64,000 bases of DNA from Leptospira sp. (GTDB lineage Bacteria; Spirochaetota; Leptospiria; Leptospirales; Leptospiraceae): contig JAPZTS010000021.1 in assembly GCA_027533185.1 (NCBI GenBank), forward strand, positions 1-64,000, given 5' to 3'. Below the pieces are notes generated by a model. It did not search any database and had not been told where the DNA came from. It saw nothing but the letters and a program-made list of their open reading frames with translations. The number at the start of each line of letters is the position of its first letter. Within the stretch, counting starts at the first letter, position 1. Positions 34,415 to 44,559 of this stretch are shown here, one piece after another. Made by a program: the position numbers and the translations under genes.

Positions 34415-35851
34415 ATGCCAGCAATAGAACAACTTAGAGCTAGAAAAACAAAAATCATATGTACCTTAGGTCCAGCAACTGCTTCTAAAGAAATGATTCG
34501 TAGCCTTGCCCATGCAGGAATGAATATTGCAAGAATCAATATGAGTCATGGAGATCATGAATTTCATAGAAAGATCATCCGCATAATAAAATCTTTAAAT
34601 AAGGACGAGTTACACAAACAACCGATATCTATACTTCTTGATACACAAGGACCTGAGATTCGAACTGGCGATGTCCAAAACGATCTCCATTTAAAGGTAG
34701 GAGAGACGTTTACATTTCACATTATTCCTGGGATGGAAGCAGAAGCACAGAGTGTTTTTGTAAATTATCGAGATATTGTAAAGGACCTAAAGGTGGGTGA
34801 TAAAGTTACCGTTGATAACGGGCTTATCAATTTGGCCGTTCAAGAAATCAGAGAAAACGAACTGGTATGTAAGGTTTTAGATGGTGGTAAGTTAGGAAGT
34901 CGAAAACATATAAACCTTCCTGGTATCCGAGTCAATTTACCATCAATTACCCCTAAGGATATGAAAGATATTCTCTTTGGGTTGGAAGAAGATATAGATT
35001 TTATTGCGCTATCGTTTGTTAGGTCTCCTGAAGATGTGATTCAACTACGTGGTATCATCGACGAACAAAAACACCATGCCCAAATCATTTCCAAAATTGA
35101 AGACCAAGAAGGTTTAAAAAACCTGGACGAAATCATCAAATTCTCAGATGGGATTATGGTCGCTCGAGGGGATTTGGGTGTGGAAATTCAAATCGAAGAA
35201 TTGCCGATTGTCCAAAGACGGATCATAAAGAGATGCCAAGAAGAAGGGAAAAGGGTAATCGTTGCAACTCACTTGTTGGAATCTATGATTACGAATGCAT
35301 CACCAACTCGCGCCGAAGTAACAGATGTAGCAAATGCTGTATATGAGGAGGCGGACGCTATCATGCTGTCAGGTGAAACTGCAATGGGAAAGTTTCCTGT
35401 TCGTTGCGTTGAGATGTTGGACAAAATTGCGCGAAGGATGGAGCAGTCTATCAATTTGGGTATGGCTTCGCAAAGAAAGCCAAAGGACAAAAAAGAAGAG
35501 ATGGCGAAATCAGCCGCCAACCTTGCAGATTCGATGCAAATCCCAGCAATTATCGTAATTACTAGGCGAGGCATTACTGCAAATAATTTAGCCTCCTTTC
35601 ATCCTAAATATCCAATTGTACATGCCTTTACTAATATGACATCAGTTAGACGAAAGTTATGGTTAACTCGCGGTGTAATACCGTATCGAGTAGATTTTTC
35701 TTCTGATCCAGAAAAAACCATCAACCTAGCCATACAAACATTGGTCAATAATGGTTATTTACAAGCGGGCGAGAAGGTGGTAATTCTTTCCGATATTATC
35801 GCTGGGGAAGATCGTGTTGAAACCATTCAAATTCGCGAAGTTAAAGGATAG
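34415..35851 (+). CDS. pyk: Pyruvate kinase
   Basis: A 478-residue glycolytic enzyme that makes pyruvate and ATP from phosphoenolpyruvate and ADP. Motifs are [11 protein letters not shown] (residues 7-17), [21 protein letters not shown], the catalytic Lys in ISKIEDQEG, and [12 protein letters not shown]. The helix [11 protein letters not shown] differs slightly from the usual TQMLESM. The C-terminal allosteric domain is complete ([16 protein letters not shown]). The 3' end overlaps the next gene by 38 bases in another frame. Cytoplasmic. Confidence 0.96.
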   Translation: MPAIEQLRARKTKIICTLGPATASKEMIRSLAHAGMNIARINMSHGDHEFHRKIIRIIKSLNKDELHKQPISILLDTQGPEIRTGDVQNDLHLKVGETFTFHIIPGMEAEAQSVFVNYRDIVKDLKVGDKVTVDNGLINLAVQEIRENELVCKVLDGGKLGSRKHINLPGIRVNLPSITPKDMKDILFGLEEDIDFIALSFVRSPEDVIQLRGIIDEQKHHAQIISKIEDQEGLKNLDEIIKFSDGIMVARGDLGVEIQIEELPIVQRRIIKRCQEEGKRVIVATHLLESMITNASPTRAEVTDVANAVYEEADAIMLSGETAMGKFPVRCVEMLDKIARRMEQSINLGMASQRKPKDKKEEMAKSAANLADSMQIPAIIVITRRGITANNLASFHPKYPIVHAFTNMTSVRRKLWLTRGVIPYRVDFSSDPEKTINLAIQTLVNNGYLQAGEKVVILSDIIAGEDRVETIQIREVKG

Positions 35852-37289
35852 ATTCCAAAAGTTCGTTTTCCTTGGCTTTTACCTTTTCCCTTTATTTTTA
35901 ATCCTTAGCTTTAATTTTTCGTTGTATGCACAGCCTAAAGATAAGGATTTTAAAGTTTTGCCCGATTGGCTTGGCGAATTTAAAAAATTGGATGAAACTG
36001 AATTAAAGAATAAGAGGGAAGGTTGGTATCTAACTGGGTTGCCTCTATTTGGGAATGATGCTGTATCTGGAACTGGTCTTGGCGCACTTGCAAATTTTAT
36101 TTATAACGGAACCAAGGAAGATACCTCTTTTGAATACACTCCTTACGAACACTTAATCAGTGTTGGTTTGTATAGAACATCTAAAAATGCACAGACATAC
36201 TATGTTAGTTGGGATGCACCATACTTTTTAGATACTGCTTATCGGATTAAATCTGACGTATACTATGACTCTAATCTTTTTAATCAATACTTTGGCATTG
36301 GAAAAGAATCTATGCGGCCTCTTTCTTACCTAGAAAGAAACGAGGAAGGTGGGCGGTTGGTGCGGAACGCAGAATTTAGTGATTTTGAATCCGCAAATTC
36401 GTACGCTCGAAATCGTGCAGGAAAGGATTGGGTTTCGACTCAAAGATATCATGAATACCAATTTGAAACTGTTGGAAGTAATTTTTCACTAGACAAAACT
36501 GTATTGCAGGTATTCCGAATATGGTCTGGAGTTGAGTTCTCTCGAAATATTGTTAGACGGTATGATGGAACCTGGACGAAAGCAAGGGAACCTCTTACAG
36601 AGGTTATGTTACCAGTTCAGGAAGCTCCATCTAAATTGACTGAGGATTCAAAATCTGGAAAAATTATCGGTCTTGACGGGGGTTATCTCAATTATATCCG
36701 AGCGGGGATCGCATATGATACAAGGGATTACGAGCCAGATCCTGATAGCGGATGGCTGATTGAATACAATGTGAGTAAGGCAGAAAAATCCATCGGATCT
36801 AATTTTTCCTACTACCGACATTTTGGCCAGATTAAGAATTTCTACCAACCCTTTCCAAAGTATTTTAAGGAGTTTGTGATTGCTCAAAGAGTTGCTCTAA
36901 CCAAGGCAGTAGGTGAATTACCTTTTTTTGACTACCGCTATATGGTTTCCATCGATGGAGCCTTCGAGGGAGTTGGCGGAGTGAGTACGCTTCGAGGTTA
37001 TAGACAGGAACGGTTTTATGGCCCCGTAATGGGATTTTATAATATAGAGTTTCGTTTCCGTGTAGCTGACTTTCAGTTATGGGACAGTTTTTTTCAAGTC
37101 AGTGTTGTTCCTTTCTACGATATTGCTCAAGTGTGGGATAAAATCCGTGAAATCAACGCACAAGGCTATAAACATAGCAGAGGACTTGGACTAAGACTTA
37201 TCTGGGACCAAGCCACTGTTATACTAATGGACTATGCAGTTTCCAAAGAAGACAAATTGTTTTACATAGACATCGGTCATATTTTTTAA
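35814..37289 (+). CDS. Omp85/BamA-like outer membrane protein
   Basis: A 491-residue protein with an N-terminal basic stretch and hydrophobic signal ([23 protein letters not shown], cut before QPKDK) and an aromatic-rich beta-barrel body. The C-terminal part has [18 protein letters not shown], the L6-loop R-G-Y/F signature of Omp85 (BamA/TamA/D15 antigen) proteins. It lacks visible POTRA repeats; only about 60 residues precede the barrel, so it is the short patatin-type or TamA-less class. The GTG start lies inside pyk (38-base overlap); TTG 35817 is an alternative. It ends convergent with pirin (4-base overlap). Confidence 0.82.
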   Translation: MLKPFKFAKLKDRFQKFVFLGFYLFPLFLILSFNFSLYAQPKDKDFKVLPDWLGEFKKLDETELKNKREGWYLTGLPLFGNDAVSGTGLGALANFIYNGTKEDTSFEYTPYEHLISVGLYRTSKNAQTYYVSWDAPYFLDTAYRIKSDVYYDSNLFNQYFGIGKESMRPLSYLERNEEGGRLVRNAEFSDFESANSYARNRAGKDWVSTQRYHEYQFETVGSNFSLDKTVLQVFRIWSGVEFSRNIVRRYDGTWTKAREPLTEVMLPVQEAPSKLTEDSKSGKIIGLDGGYLNYIRAGIAYDTRDYEPDPDSGWLIEYNVSKAEKSIGSNFSYYRHFGQIKNFYQPFPKYFKEFVIAQRVALTKAVGELPFFDYRYMVSIDGAFEGVGGVSTLRGYRQERFYGPVMGFYNIEFRFRVADFQLWDSFFQVSVVPFYDIAQVWDKIREINAQGYKHSRGLGLRLIWDQATVILMDYAVSKEDKLFYIDIGHIF

Positions 37290-37996
37290 AGCTTCATCGG
37301 AACTTCAATCACTAGAACTTCGGATTTTATAAGCGGTTTGATTTCAAACATATCAGTGTCCCAAATTCCAAGGGCATCCCGTCTTTCGAGAATGGTTCCA
37401 TTGATTTCAACTTTCCCACTGATTAAAAATACGTAAGCACCTTGTCCTTGTGTATGTAAATTGTAGGTAGATGAATATCCGGGGTCTAAATCTGCCAGTG
37501 AAAAGTAAGCATCTTGATTGATCCAAACTGCCGAATCATCATTAGGCGAAACAACAGTTTGGAACTTGTTGGCCCTGCCTGTTTTTGAGAATGACTTCTG
37601 ATCGTATCTCGGGGAAATATTCTGTTTTTTGGGTAGTATCCATATCTGTAAAAAATTCACCTTTTTATCGTTACTATGATTGAATTCAGAGTGTTGGATG
37701 CCAGTTCCTGCTGACATAATTTGAACATCTCCTGTTTGGATGACACCGATGGTTCCGATGCTGTCTTTATGAGCTAACTCACCAAACAGAGGAATCGAAA
37801 TGATTTCCATATTTTGGTGTGGGTGGGTTCCAAATCCCATACTAGGTTCAACTATGTCGTCATTCAGAACTCGGAGTGCACCGAAGTTGGTTTTTTCGGG
37901 ATTGTACCAATGTCCGAAGCTGAAGGAGTGGTGGCTGTCTAACCAACCCATAGATACATGGCCTCGGTCTCTGTGAGCGTGGAATATTTGGTTCAT
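37286..37996 (-). CDS. Pirin-family protein
   Basis: A 236-residue bicupin of the pirin/YhhW family. The hallmark RGHVSMGWLDSHHSFSFGHWY (residues 10-30, kept in parts: SHHSFSFG) and the metal site GTHPHQNMEIIS, with later GIQHSEFNH, give the His/His/Glu ligands. Pirins bind Fe or similar metals; YhhW has quercetinase activity, but the native substrate here is unknown. Start ATG 37996 has AGAGG 5 bases upstream; the frame extends to 38050 without a good start. An operator-like palindrome lies just upstream (38021-38040). It is divergent from the caspase-like gene. Confidence 0.9.
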   Translation of the reverse strand: MNQIFHAHRDRGHVSMGWLDSHHSFSFGHWYNPEKTNFGALRVLNDDIVEPSMGFGTHPHQNMEIISIPLFGELAHKDSIGTIGVIQTGDVQIMSAGTGIQHSEFNHSNDKKVNFLQIWILPKKQNISPRYDQKSFSKTGRANKFQTVVSPNDDSAVWINQDAYFSLADLDPGYSSTYNLHTQGQGAYVFLISGKVEINGTILERRDALGIWDTDMFEIKPLIKSEVLVIEVPMKL

Positions 37997-38020
37997 GTGG
38001 CCTCTAATGTTTGATAATAA

Positions 38021-38040
38021 ATAGTTTGATATTAAACTAT
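38021..38040. promoter_or_regulatory. Operator-like palindrome upstream of the pirin gene
   Basis: ATAGTTTGAT then ATTAAACTAT is a 20-base palindrome with a single mismatched pair. Fourteen bases to the left a half-site GTTTGATA (38009-38016) repeats in direct orientation. It sits 24-44 bases before the pirin start. Such sites are typical of MarR-, HxlR- or TetR-type repressors; no such regulator is encoded nearby. Confidence 0.55.
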
Positions 38041-38124
38041 ATTTCGTCAAGGAATATAGCTCTTAAAACGTAAAAAAAATGAAAATGGGTTTTCAGTTTC
38101 CTGCCAATTTTTAGATTACTTTTA

Positions 38125-39450
38125 ATGTCGAAGCCATTGGAGATACGGAAAAACCTAGTCGTTTTATACGTTTCCCTATTCGTTTTTATTATTGGGACTT
38201 CGCTTGCTTCTCAATCTGTTCCTAAGCGGATGGCACTCATCGTAGGTGTTAACGAATACAAAGATCTAAATTTAGGAAATCTCAAAACAGCAAAGAATGA
38301 TGCTCTTGGACTAACGAAGATTTTGTTCAGCTATGGTTCGTATCAGAAAATTGAAGCACTTGTGGCAGAAGGAAGTAAAGAATATACACCTAATAGATAT
38401 AATATACTGAGTCATTTTGATTCTCTTCTCGAAGAAACGGGGAGCGAAGACTTGTTTGTATTTTATTTTTCCGGTCATGGTATCATTGACTATAATGATA
38501 AAGTTTATCTTCTTCCTGAGGATGCTGATCCTACGAATCCTTTTGAAACAGGAATCTCTGTTGAAAGTTTGATCGCAAAGACAAGAGAAAAAAACCTCAA
38601 ACGGGTCGTCTTCTTCATTGATGCTTGCCGAAATCCAAAAGATGGGCGAGGGGAAGAAGGAAAAAATTTTTTACAATCTGTTACCTTCAAGGATACTGAA
38701 GTCATCTCTATTTTTTATTCTTCGAAATTAGGAAGCCCTAGTTTTGAAGACGACCGATCCGGATATGGGATATTTACCAAATATTTAATATATGGTTTAG
38801 AGGGTCGAGCGGACTCCAATTTTAATGGGGAAGTCTCTTATTCGGAACTGACTACTTATGTTATCTCTTCGCTTAAAGATTGGTCCAAAGAAAATCAAAA
38901 ATCACAGAGACCGTATACAAAGGAATACACAGAGAAATCAGAAGACGTTATTCTAACATATGCGATCAACCCAAAAACATCGCTTGCTGATGCACCATTG
39001 TTCAATCCATACAATCCTACGTATGCATTTCGATCCTTTTTATTTCCTGGTTGGGGGCAGTATGCCCGAGGTCAAGAAGAGAAGGGCAAATACTTTATGT
39101 CTGCATTTACCGTTGGTTTGTTGCATGCAGGTTTTAGGTATCAAAATTATAGAAATGCAGCCAATGCCTACGAATCCGCAGTAGGTATCCCGCCCAATCC
39201 AAGAGTGACTGAAACGGTTCTTGCAAATTATTTTTTAATAGAGCCTTACCGTCGGGAAATGGAGAGAACTCGATCACAATTTTCCCTGTCGTTAGGAATT
39301 CTTGCGGCTATATGGGTCACAAATGTGTTTGATTTTTATCTTTTGGGACCACAGCCTAAAGAAAAGTTAGTTTGGGAAATGGGAATTGAGCCGGCGGGTT
39401 TACTTGGCCTGGATCAGAAGGTAAAAATTGCATATGAAATCCGTTATTAG
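38125..39450 (+). CDS. Caspase-like (C14) protease, exported, with C-terminal membrane segment
   Basis: A 441-residue protein. An N-terminal hydrophobic segment (VVLYVSLFVFIIGTSLA) is a signal peptide or anchor. The caspase-fold domain starts at KRMALIVGVNEYKDLNLGNL; the catalytic dyad is His118 (FYFSGHG) and Cys168 (DACRNPK), giving an orthocaspase/metacaspase-type C14 peptidase. From about residue 290 a second part (FRSFLFPGWGQYARGQEEKG) resembles DUF5683-like membrane segments. It therefore acts at the envelope, probably the periplasm. It heads an operon with three kelch lipoproteins (overlapping starts). A target is unknown; the kelch proteins are obvious candidates. Confidence 0.85.
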   Translation: MSKPLEIRKNLVVLYVSLFVFIIGTSLASQSVPKRMALIVGVNEYKDLNLGNLKTAKNDALGLTKILFSYGSYQKIEALVAEGSKEYTPNRYNILSHFDSLLEETGSEDLFVFYFSGHGIIDYNDKVYLLPEDADPTNPFETGISVESLIAKTREKNLKRVVFFIDACRNPKDGRGEEGKNFLQSVTFKDTEVISIFYSSKLGSPSFEDDRSGYGIFTKYLIYGLEGRADSNFNGEVSYSELTTYVISSLKDWSKENQKSQRPYTKEYTEKSEDVILTYAINPKTSLADAPLFNPYNPTYAFRSFLFPGWGQYARGQEEKGKYFMSAFTVGLLHAGFRYQNYRNAANAYESAVGIPPNPRVTETVLANYFLIEPYRREMERTRSQFSLSLGILAAIWVTNVFDFYLLGPQPKEKLVWEMGIEPAGLLGLDQKVKIAYEIRY

Positions 39451-40960
39451 ATGTTTTTTTCTCATCACGATTTCAGTGAATTGCAAATTACAGTCGGATG
39501 TAATCAATCTATTTGATATTAATTCCGGGGTTGGCCAATTATTAGCACTTACGACTTACCAATCAGATGTTAATGATTTACAGTTAAAAATTAAATATTC
39601 TACAAATGATTATCCTAGTTTTGTCAAAACAGGAGTTTTAGAGATTGATTTGAATCTCCCCGTTGCAGCTGAATTCCGAACAGAACATTTTCTTATTTCA
39701 AAAAATTATGAAAATGACCTGGTTATTAGGGATGTAATTCCAATCTCAAATACAAAAATTCGTATATTGTTTATTAGCTCTGTAAAAGCTAACTGGAATG
39801 AAGATCTAACATTAACAATAAATCATCCAGATTTAAAGAGCAGATTTAATCTTTTACAGAATACATTTGTTTTTAGTTTTCCTAAAAATCGAATTTTAGG
39901 CGAAATTTCAGAAGAAAAATCCTCTGTTTCAGTTTTTCCTATCTCTGACACAAAAATACTGTTAGTTGGTGGTATCAATGCTTTAGGTTCAGTTGTACCC
40001 ACTGTAGAAATCTTTGATATAGAGTCTGGTTTTTCAACAATACTTCCTCCGTTACAACAAGGACTAGTCGGAGCCAAACTTTGTTCCCCTGAACCTGGAA
40101 TTGTATACGTAACTGGAGGGAAAACTGTTCCAGGGAATATTTTACAAAATTCCGAGATTTCGAATCAAATCTATCGCATAGATTCAAAACAAAGGACAGT
40201 AACAGTATTAGGGTTGGTATTAACAGAGCCAAGATTTGGACATTCGATTGTCTGTCTCCCTGGAAGTCGAATTTTAGTATCCGGCGGTCAAAAGTCTGCA
40301 AATAATAGTATATCATCTGTTAGCAATACACATGAATTGGTTCATCTTGAAACAAGTTCTATAGCATATCTGAATCAGTCAGAGTCCTTTGAATATCCTA
40401 AGATGAATCACGAAGCGATTTGGAACGAATCTGATCAGTCCGTTTACTTTTTTGGGGGGCAGAATCACCCGCAACCTCAACTGATTTCGAATTCGGTGGA
40501 TAACTCCGTACAAAGATTAAATTTGAGTAGCTGGATGACGACAAGGCATCCGCTCAATCTAAGTGCATCAAAGTCGCAACTTTTTGTTCATTTGGATTCT
40601 AGCGGTGATTTCCTAAACTTCGTAGGAACTTTGAACGATGGAATTATTTCGAGGACAATAGAGGTATGGAATCCAGTCAGGGGAGTTGCAGATACAATCG
40701 CTTTCTTTGACAGACTTCGCAGGGATTCGCCTGTGTCACGTTTTTCGGGAAATCAATATATCATTGCTGGCGGACTTGAGACCTATTACAAAACTTCCGC
40801 GATCGAGATTTACGATCATTCAGAAGGTAAGGTCTTTACTACAGGTTCTTTGTTATTCCAAAGAGCAAATCATTCTGTTGTATTGGTTAGGGGCGGGATC
40901 GCAGTTTTGGGAGATCCGAGTTTTGCTGGGAAACAAGTGGAATACTATGGCAAAAACTAA
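39434..40960 (+). CDS. Kelch-type lipoprotein 1
   Basis: A 508-residue predicted lipoprotein: signal KSVIRCFFLITISVNC with the acylated Cys near residue 17. The first 140 residues are an Ig-like/beta domain. From about residue 150 there are kelch-like blades (FPISDTKILLVGGINALG, ILVSGGQKS, YIIAGGLETYY). Start ATG 39434 is preferred to TTG 39428. It begins inside the last codons of the protease gene and overlaps the next gene by 14 bases. A beta-propeller at the outer membrane or periplasm is inferred; its ligand is unknown. Confidence 0.8.
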   Translation: MKSVIRCFFLITISVNCKLQSDVINLFDINSGVGQLLALTTYQSDVNDLQLKIKYSTNDYPSFVKTGVLEIDLNLPVAAEFRTEHFLISKNYENDLVIRDVIPISNTKIRILFISSVKANWNEDLTLTINHPDLKSRFNLLQNTFVFSFPKNRILGEISEEKSSVSVFPISDTKILLVGGINALGSVVPTVEIFDIESGFSTILPPLQQGLVGAKLCSPEPGIVYVTGGKTVPGNILQNSEISNQIYRIDSKQRTVTVLGLVLTEPRFGHSIVCLPGSRILVSGGQKSANNSISSVSNTHELVHLETSSIAYLNQSESFEYPKMNHEAIWNESDQSVYFFGGQNHPQPQLISNSVDNSVQRLNLSSWMTTRHPLNLSASKSQLFVHLDSSGDFLNFVGTLNDGIISRTIEVWNPVRGVADTIAFFDRLRRDSPVSRFSGNQYIIAGGLETYYKTSAIEIYDHSEGKVFTTGSLLFQRANHSVVLVRGGIAVLGDPSFAGKQVEYYGKN

Positions 40961-42809
40961 AATCTTTATTCTCTTAATTTTGCAAATGTATTGTGTGATC
41001 AGCCCTGCGAACAACCAATTTGATCCCAGTAATTCTAAAAATTTATTTTTATTTGGTCTGATGACAGACTCTACTGTAAGATTAGAAGTCTCTTCGAACC
41101 GTGTTAGACCTGGTGGGAGTGTGTTTATAATGTCCAACACGGACCTATCCGATTTGCCAGGTGGTTTTGTATTGCCAGTCTCTAATCCAGAGGAATCACC
41201 GATCAAACAGATTATTCCTCGAAGTCGGTTTCTTTATGAAGTAACGTTCAATTCTGAAGTTTCAGAAGGTACTTTAACATTTAATCTCAAAGACCATTAT
41301 GAAAGATTTTCACGCACGGTTACCCCCGAGAATTTGCAAATTGAAGTAGATGATGCACCTCCCGTATTTGAGTTACGTGGCGGAAATTCTTTGGATATAT
41401 CCGAACTTCGTTCGGGGTTTCTAGATTTAGAAGCAAACGAATATATTGAATGGGATGAATCAAACTTAAACATCTCCTTATCCGGTACAGCAAAAAATAG
41501 TTTAGTAGTTTCATCTATTATCAAATCGAAAAAACACCTTAGAATTCTTTTCTCAGGTGTTCCCAATGCCAATGGCGGGATTTTAGTCATTTCTTTGTTT
41601 GGAGTTAAGGACAAAGCCGGGAATTCTGAAACAGAGATAAGAATTCCGATTCAAGTTTTTGCTTTTAGAAGTGGTCCTCTAATGCTTTTGCCAAAGCGGT
41701 CGTGCGTAGGACTGGAGTTAGATGATGGTCGAAGGATCGTTTTAGGTGGAAGATCTAGAGGGGGATCTTCGGAATTTGTGATCGATGGGAATCGGACTTT
41801 GTCCCGAATGGAAATATATAATCCAGTGAATCGTGTGTTCGAAAATGGAATTGATATGCTGTTTCGAAGACAAGAATTTGACGCAGTTAAACTTAAAGAT
41901 GGAAGAATTCTCGTTTCTGGTGGATTTGGTGGTGTTAGGTTCCATCCGGACAACCTGATGTTAAGGAGTACAGAGATATTTGATCCGAACACAAATACTT
42001 GGTCGCAGGGTCCAAACTTGCATTTTGCAAGAATGCAACACAAAATGACTGTACTCTCGAATGGTGATGTGTTAGTTGTCGGAGGGATCACTCCTTTTTC
42101 TCCTTTTGATTCAATATCATCTGTTGAAAAAATTCATGTAACTCCGAATGTCCAAGATATGACCGTTAGTTTTGTTGGTCACATGGCAGAATCAAGAGGG
42201 AGACAAGCTCAAATACTAACTCGTAATGGGAAGGTTGTGATTTTTGGTGGTGAAAATTTAGAATCCTTTTCTCCATTTGCGAGTGCTAATTTTGTATCAA
42301 AAGCTCTTTCTTCTATTATTATTTTTGATGAAGCTTCCAACACTTTAAACCCTTCTTCAGCTCAAGTCCATCCTAGGTTCAATCATTTTGTAAAGGAATT
42401 AGAAAACGGAGAAATTCTAATATTTGGTGGAATCAACCATCGAACAAATATTGGCCAACCAGAACTTAGGGCTCAAATTTATAATCCATTTACAGACCGA
42501 ATTAGAACTCACGGATCCATGATGTATGCGAGGGAGTGGGGGAGTTCCTTCGAATTTCCCTATGGCAGAGATCGATTTTTAGTTGCAGGCAGTATAGAAT
42601 ACCAAACGTCGGGTAACGGCTATTTTTCTGCATCTTTGGATTCTGAAACATGGTCCTATTCTGCAAATCGCTTTTATGTTTCGAGCCAATCCCTTGGGAC
42701 AAGGTGGGAAGCATGCCAAATACGTTATTCTTCAAACGGTGGTGGAATGATTCTTGGTGGGAGATTGAGCGAGATACTCAGAAATACGGAGGAGTATAGT
42801 TTTGAATAG
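40947..42809 (+). CDS. Kelch-type lipoprotein 2
   Basis: A 620-residue lipoprotein from ATG 40947 (the open frame extends to 40686 inside the previous gene, but the signal peptide starts here). Lipobox ILQMYC with Cys near residue 16. An Ig-like segment (residues 50-230, FNLKDHYERFSRTV) precedes a kelch propeller with KDGRILVSGGFGG, SNGDVLVVGGITPF, NGKVVIFGGENL and NGEILIFGGINH. It overlaps the genes on both sides. It shares the layout of the flanking kelch lipoproteins, so the three arose by duplication. Confidence 0.82.
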   Translation: MAKTKIFILLILQMYCVISPANNQFDPSNSKNLFLFGLMTDSTVRLEVSSNRVRPGGSVFIMSNTDLSDLPGGFVLPVSNPEESPIKQIIPRSRFLYEVTFNSEVSEGTLTFNLKDHYERFSRTVTPENLQIEVDDAPPVFELRGGNSLDISELRSGFLDLEANEYIEWDESNLNISLSGTAKNSLVVSSIIKSKKHLRILFSGVPNANGGILVISLFGVKDKAGNSETEIRIPIQVFAFRSGPLMLLPKRSCVGLELDDGRRIVLGGRSRGGSSEFVIDGNRTLSRMEIYNPVNRVFENGIDMLFRRQEFDAVKLKDGRILVSGGFGGVRFHPDNLMLRSTEIFDPNTNTWSQGPNLHFARMQHKMTVLSNGDVLVVGGITPFSPFDSISSVEKIHVTPNVQDMTVSFVGHMAESRGRQAQILTRNGKVVIFGGENLESFSPFASANFVSKALSSIIIFDEASNTLNPSSAQVHPRFNHFVKELENGEILIFGGINHRTNIGQPELRAQIYNPFTDRIRTHGSMMYAREWGSSFEFPYGRDRFLVAGSIEYQTSGNGYFSASLDSETWSYSANRFYVSSQSLGTRWEACQIRYSSNGGGMILGGRLSEILRNTEEYSFE

Positions 42810-44559
42810 AATCCTACTTTTACTCCTACCACTCTCGTTGAATTGTAATGTACCGTCTAGTCAAACGAATGCATTTGATCCCAATTCCGCAACAGGTTTA
42901 GGATTGAGTCTCCTTGCTCTACCACAAACCTTTGATTGTGATACGGACTCTTCTGATCGAAGGTATGGTGAGCTCAATCAGGTCTTGATCCAATGCAATC
43001 AGAAGATAGGTAATTTTTCGAAACGTTTTTTGGTGGAGGACAATGCATCGATATTTCAAAATATGGAGGCCAACCTCCTAACAGAATCAAGTTTTCTTTT
43101 GACATTTGATACAATCCGAGACGATGGGATGTACACAATCCAACTTTCATCCTTAGTTTCAAATAACGGCGATCCAATAAGAAGAACGGCTGTGAATGTT
43201 TTTATTGATAATGAATTTCCATCCTTTAGGATTCCAGCCACTGACCCGATTTCTGATTATAGCTTTTTTTCAAATCGGTATTGGGATTTTGAATTCAACG
43301 AAGATATAGATGGATTTTCTCTCCCTAAAATCACAGGACCTACCGCTAGTTCTGTGTTTTTAAGAAGCTTTCAAAGGTTGAGTTCTAAATCCTTTCGTGT
43401 TTTTTTCGAGACCAATTTTGTAAATAACAATCCTAGTTTCATCAATCTATCTTTTCCTGGTGCTCGGGATAAAGTGGGAAATCCAGTTAATAATTCGCTA
43501 ACTATCCAATTGATTGGAATGAGCCCGGGTCCAAATATCAATAGACCCAGATCCGAATTTGAGCCCATCGTGAATGGCGATGGTGATATCATACTAATTT
43601 ATGGAGATCATCCAAGTATTGAAGTTTTGCGACATGAAGGGACGGAATTTCAAGTAATTAATGACAATTTACCCCCCTTAACGCGCGGCGAGCGATCGAT
43701 ACTTGTTGATGACCGCAATATACTTGTTATTGGAGGTAGGAACTCTCCGGAATTGGATTCAAAAAGAGAGGTTTTGAGCGTTGATAGCAAAACGGGTGTA
43801 GTGCGCTTAGTTGGACTAATGAATGAGCGACGGGCCACACATAGTGTGACAAGATTGTTAGATGGAAGGATTTTGATTACGGGTGGTATATCTTCTTTCA
43901 TAAATCCTCCTTCTGCTAGCTTTTCTTTTTTCACAAATAATACCGCAGAGATTTTTGATCCTACGAACGAAACCTTTTCCAGTAATATTACGATGAGATC
44001 AACTCGAGCCTATCATTGTTCTGTGACACTCGACAATGGCAGAGTTTTCATTGCTGGAGGAGTTATGTTTAATTTTGCTCCTCTCGATACAACAGAATTC
44101 TTCGATCCTGCTACGAATTCATTTTCACGTGGACCTGCTTTACCGATTCCTCTTGCTGTACACAAATGCTTAAAGCTCTCGGACGGTAATGTTTTAATTT
44201 ATGGGGCACAACTCTCCAATTTTAATAACTCTGTTCTACTTTATAATACAGCTAGAAATGAGGTTCGAATACTTACGAATCCTGATATTTGGAGGGAGTG
44301 GTCTGTCGCGATGGAGTTATCTGATGGCGGTATTCTTTTTAATGGAGGCGGATTTCGATACGCACTTTCTGAACCAAGTCGTCTCATTCAAAAATTAGAT
44401 TATGGGAAGAGTAACTCCATGCTGGATTTAGGTCGAGATACAAAAAGTATTTTTAGGCACGGAGGTGTAAAACTTAGTGACGGAACCTTATTCTTTGTAG
44501 GTGGCGTCGCCGAACAAGGATATAGCTACAGTAGCCAATTTTATGGGCAAACTCGATAA
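42802..44559 (+). CDS. Kelch-type lipoprotein 3
   Basis: A 585-residue lipoprotein. The TTG start at 42802 is supported by GGAGGAG ending 7 bases upstream and by the immediate signal NRILLLLLPLSLNC (lipobox LSLNC). A beta domain with DKVGNPVNNSLTIQL is followed by kelch blades (DDRNILVIGGRNSP, LDGRILITGGIS, DNGRVFIAGGVM, LSDGTLFFVGGV). It overlaps kelch lipoprotein 2 by 8 bases and shares the TAATG junction with the next gene. Same likely location and role as its two paralogues. Confidence 0.83.
   Translation: MNRILLLLLPLSLNCNVPSSQTNAFDPNSATGLGLSLLALPQTFDCDTDSSDRRYGELNQVLIQCNQKIGNFSKRFLVEDNASIFQNMEANLLTESSFLLTFDTIRDDGMYTIQLSSLVSNNGDPIRRTAVNVFIDNEFPSFRIPATDPISDYSFFSNRYWDFEFNEDIDGFSLPKITGPTASSVFLRSFQRLSSKSFRVFFETNFVNNNPSFINLSFPGARDKVGNPVNNSLTIQLIGMSPGPNINRPRSEFEPIVNGDGDIILIYGDHPSIEVLRHEGTEFQVINDNLPPLTRGERSILVDDRNILVIGGRNSPELDSKREVLSVDSKTGVVRLVGLMNERRATHSVTRLLDGRILITGGISSFINPPSASFSFFTNNTAEIFDPTNETFSSNITMRSTRAYHCSVTLDNGRVFIAGGVMFNFAPLDTTEFFDPATNSFSRGPALPIPLAVHKCLKLSDGNVLIYGAQLSNFNNSVLLYNTARNEVRILTNPDIWREWSVAMELSDGGILFNGGGFRYALSEPSRLIQKLDYGKSNSMLDLGRDTKSIFRHGGVKLSDGTLFFVGGVAEQGYSYSSQFYGQTR

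Noticed and set aside
40686..40946. N-terminal extension of kelch lipoprotein 2
   Set aside because: It lies inside the preceding gene in another frame and would bury the lipoprotein signal peptide that starts at 40947.
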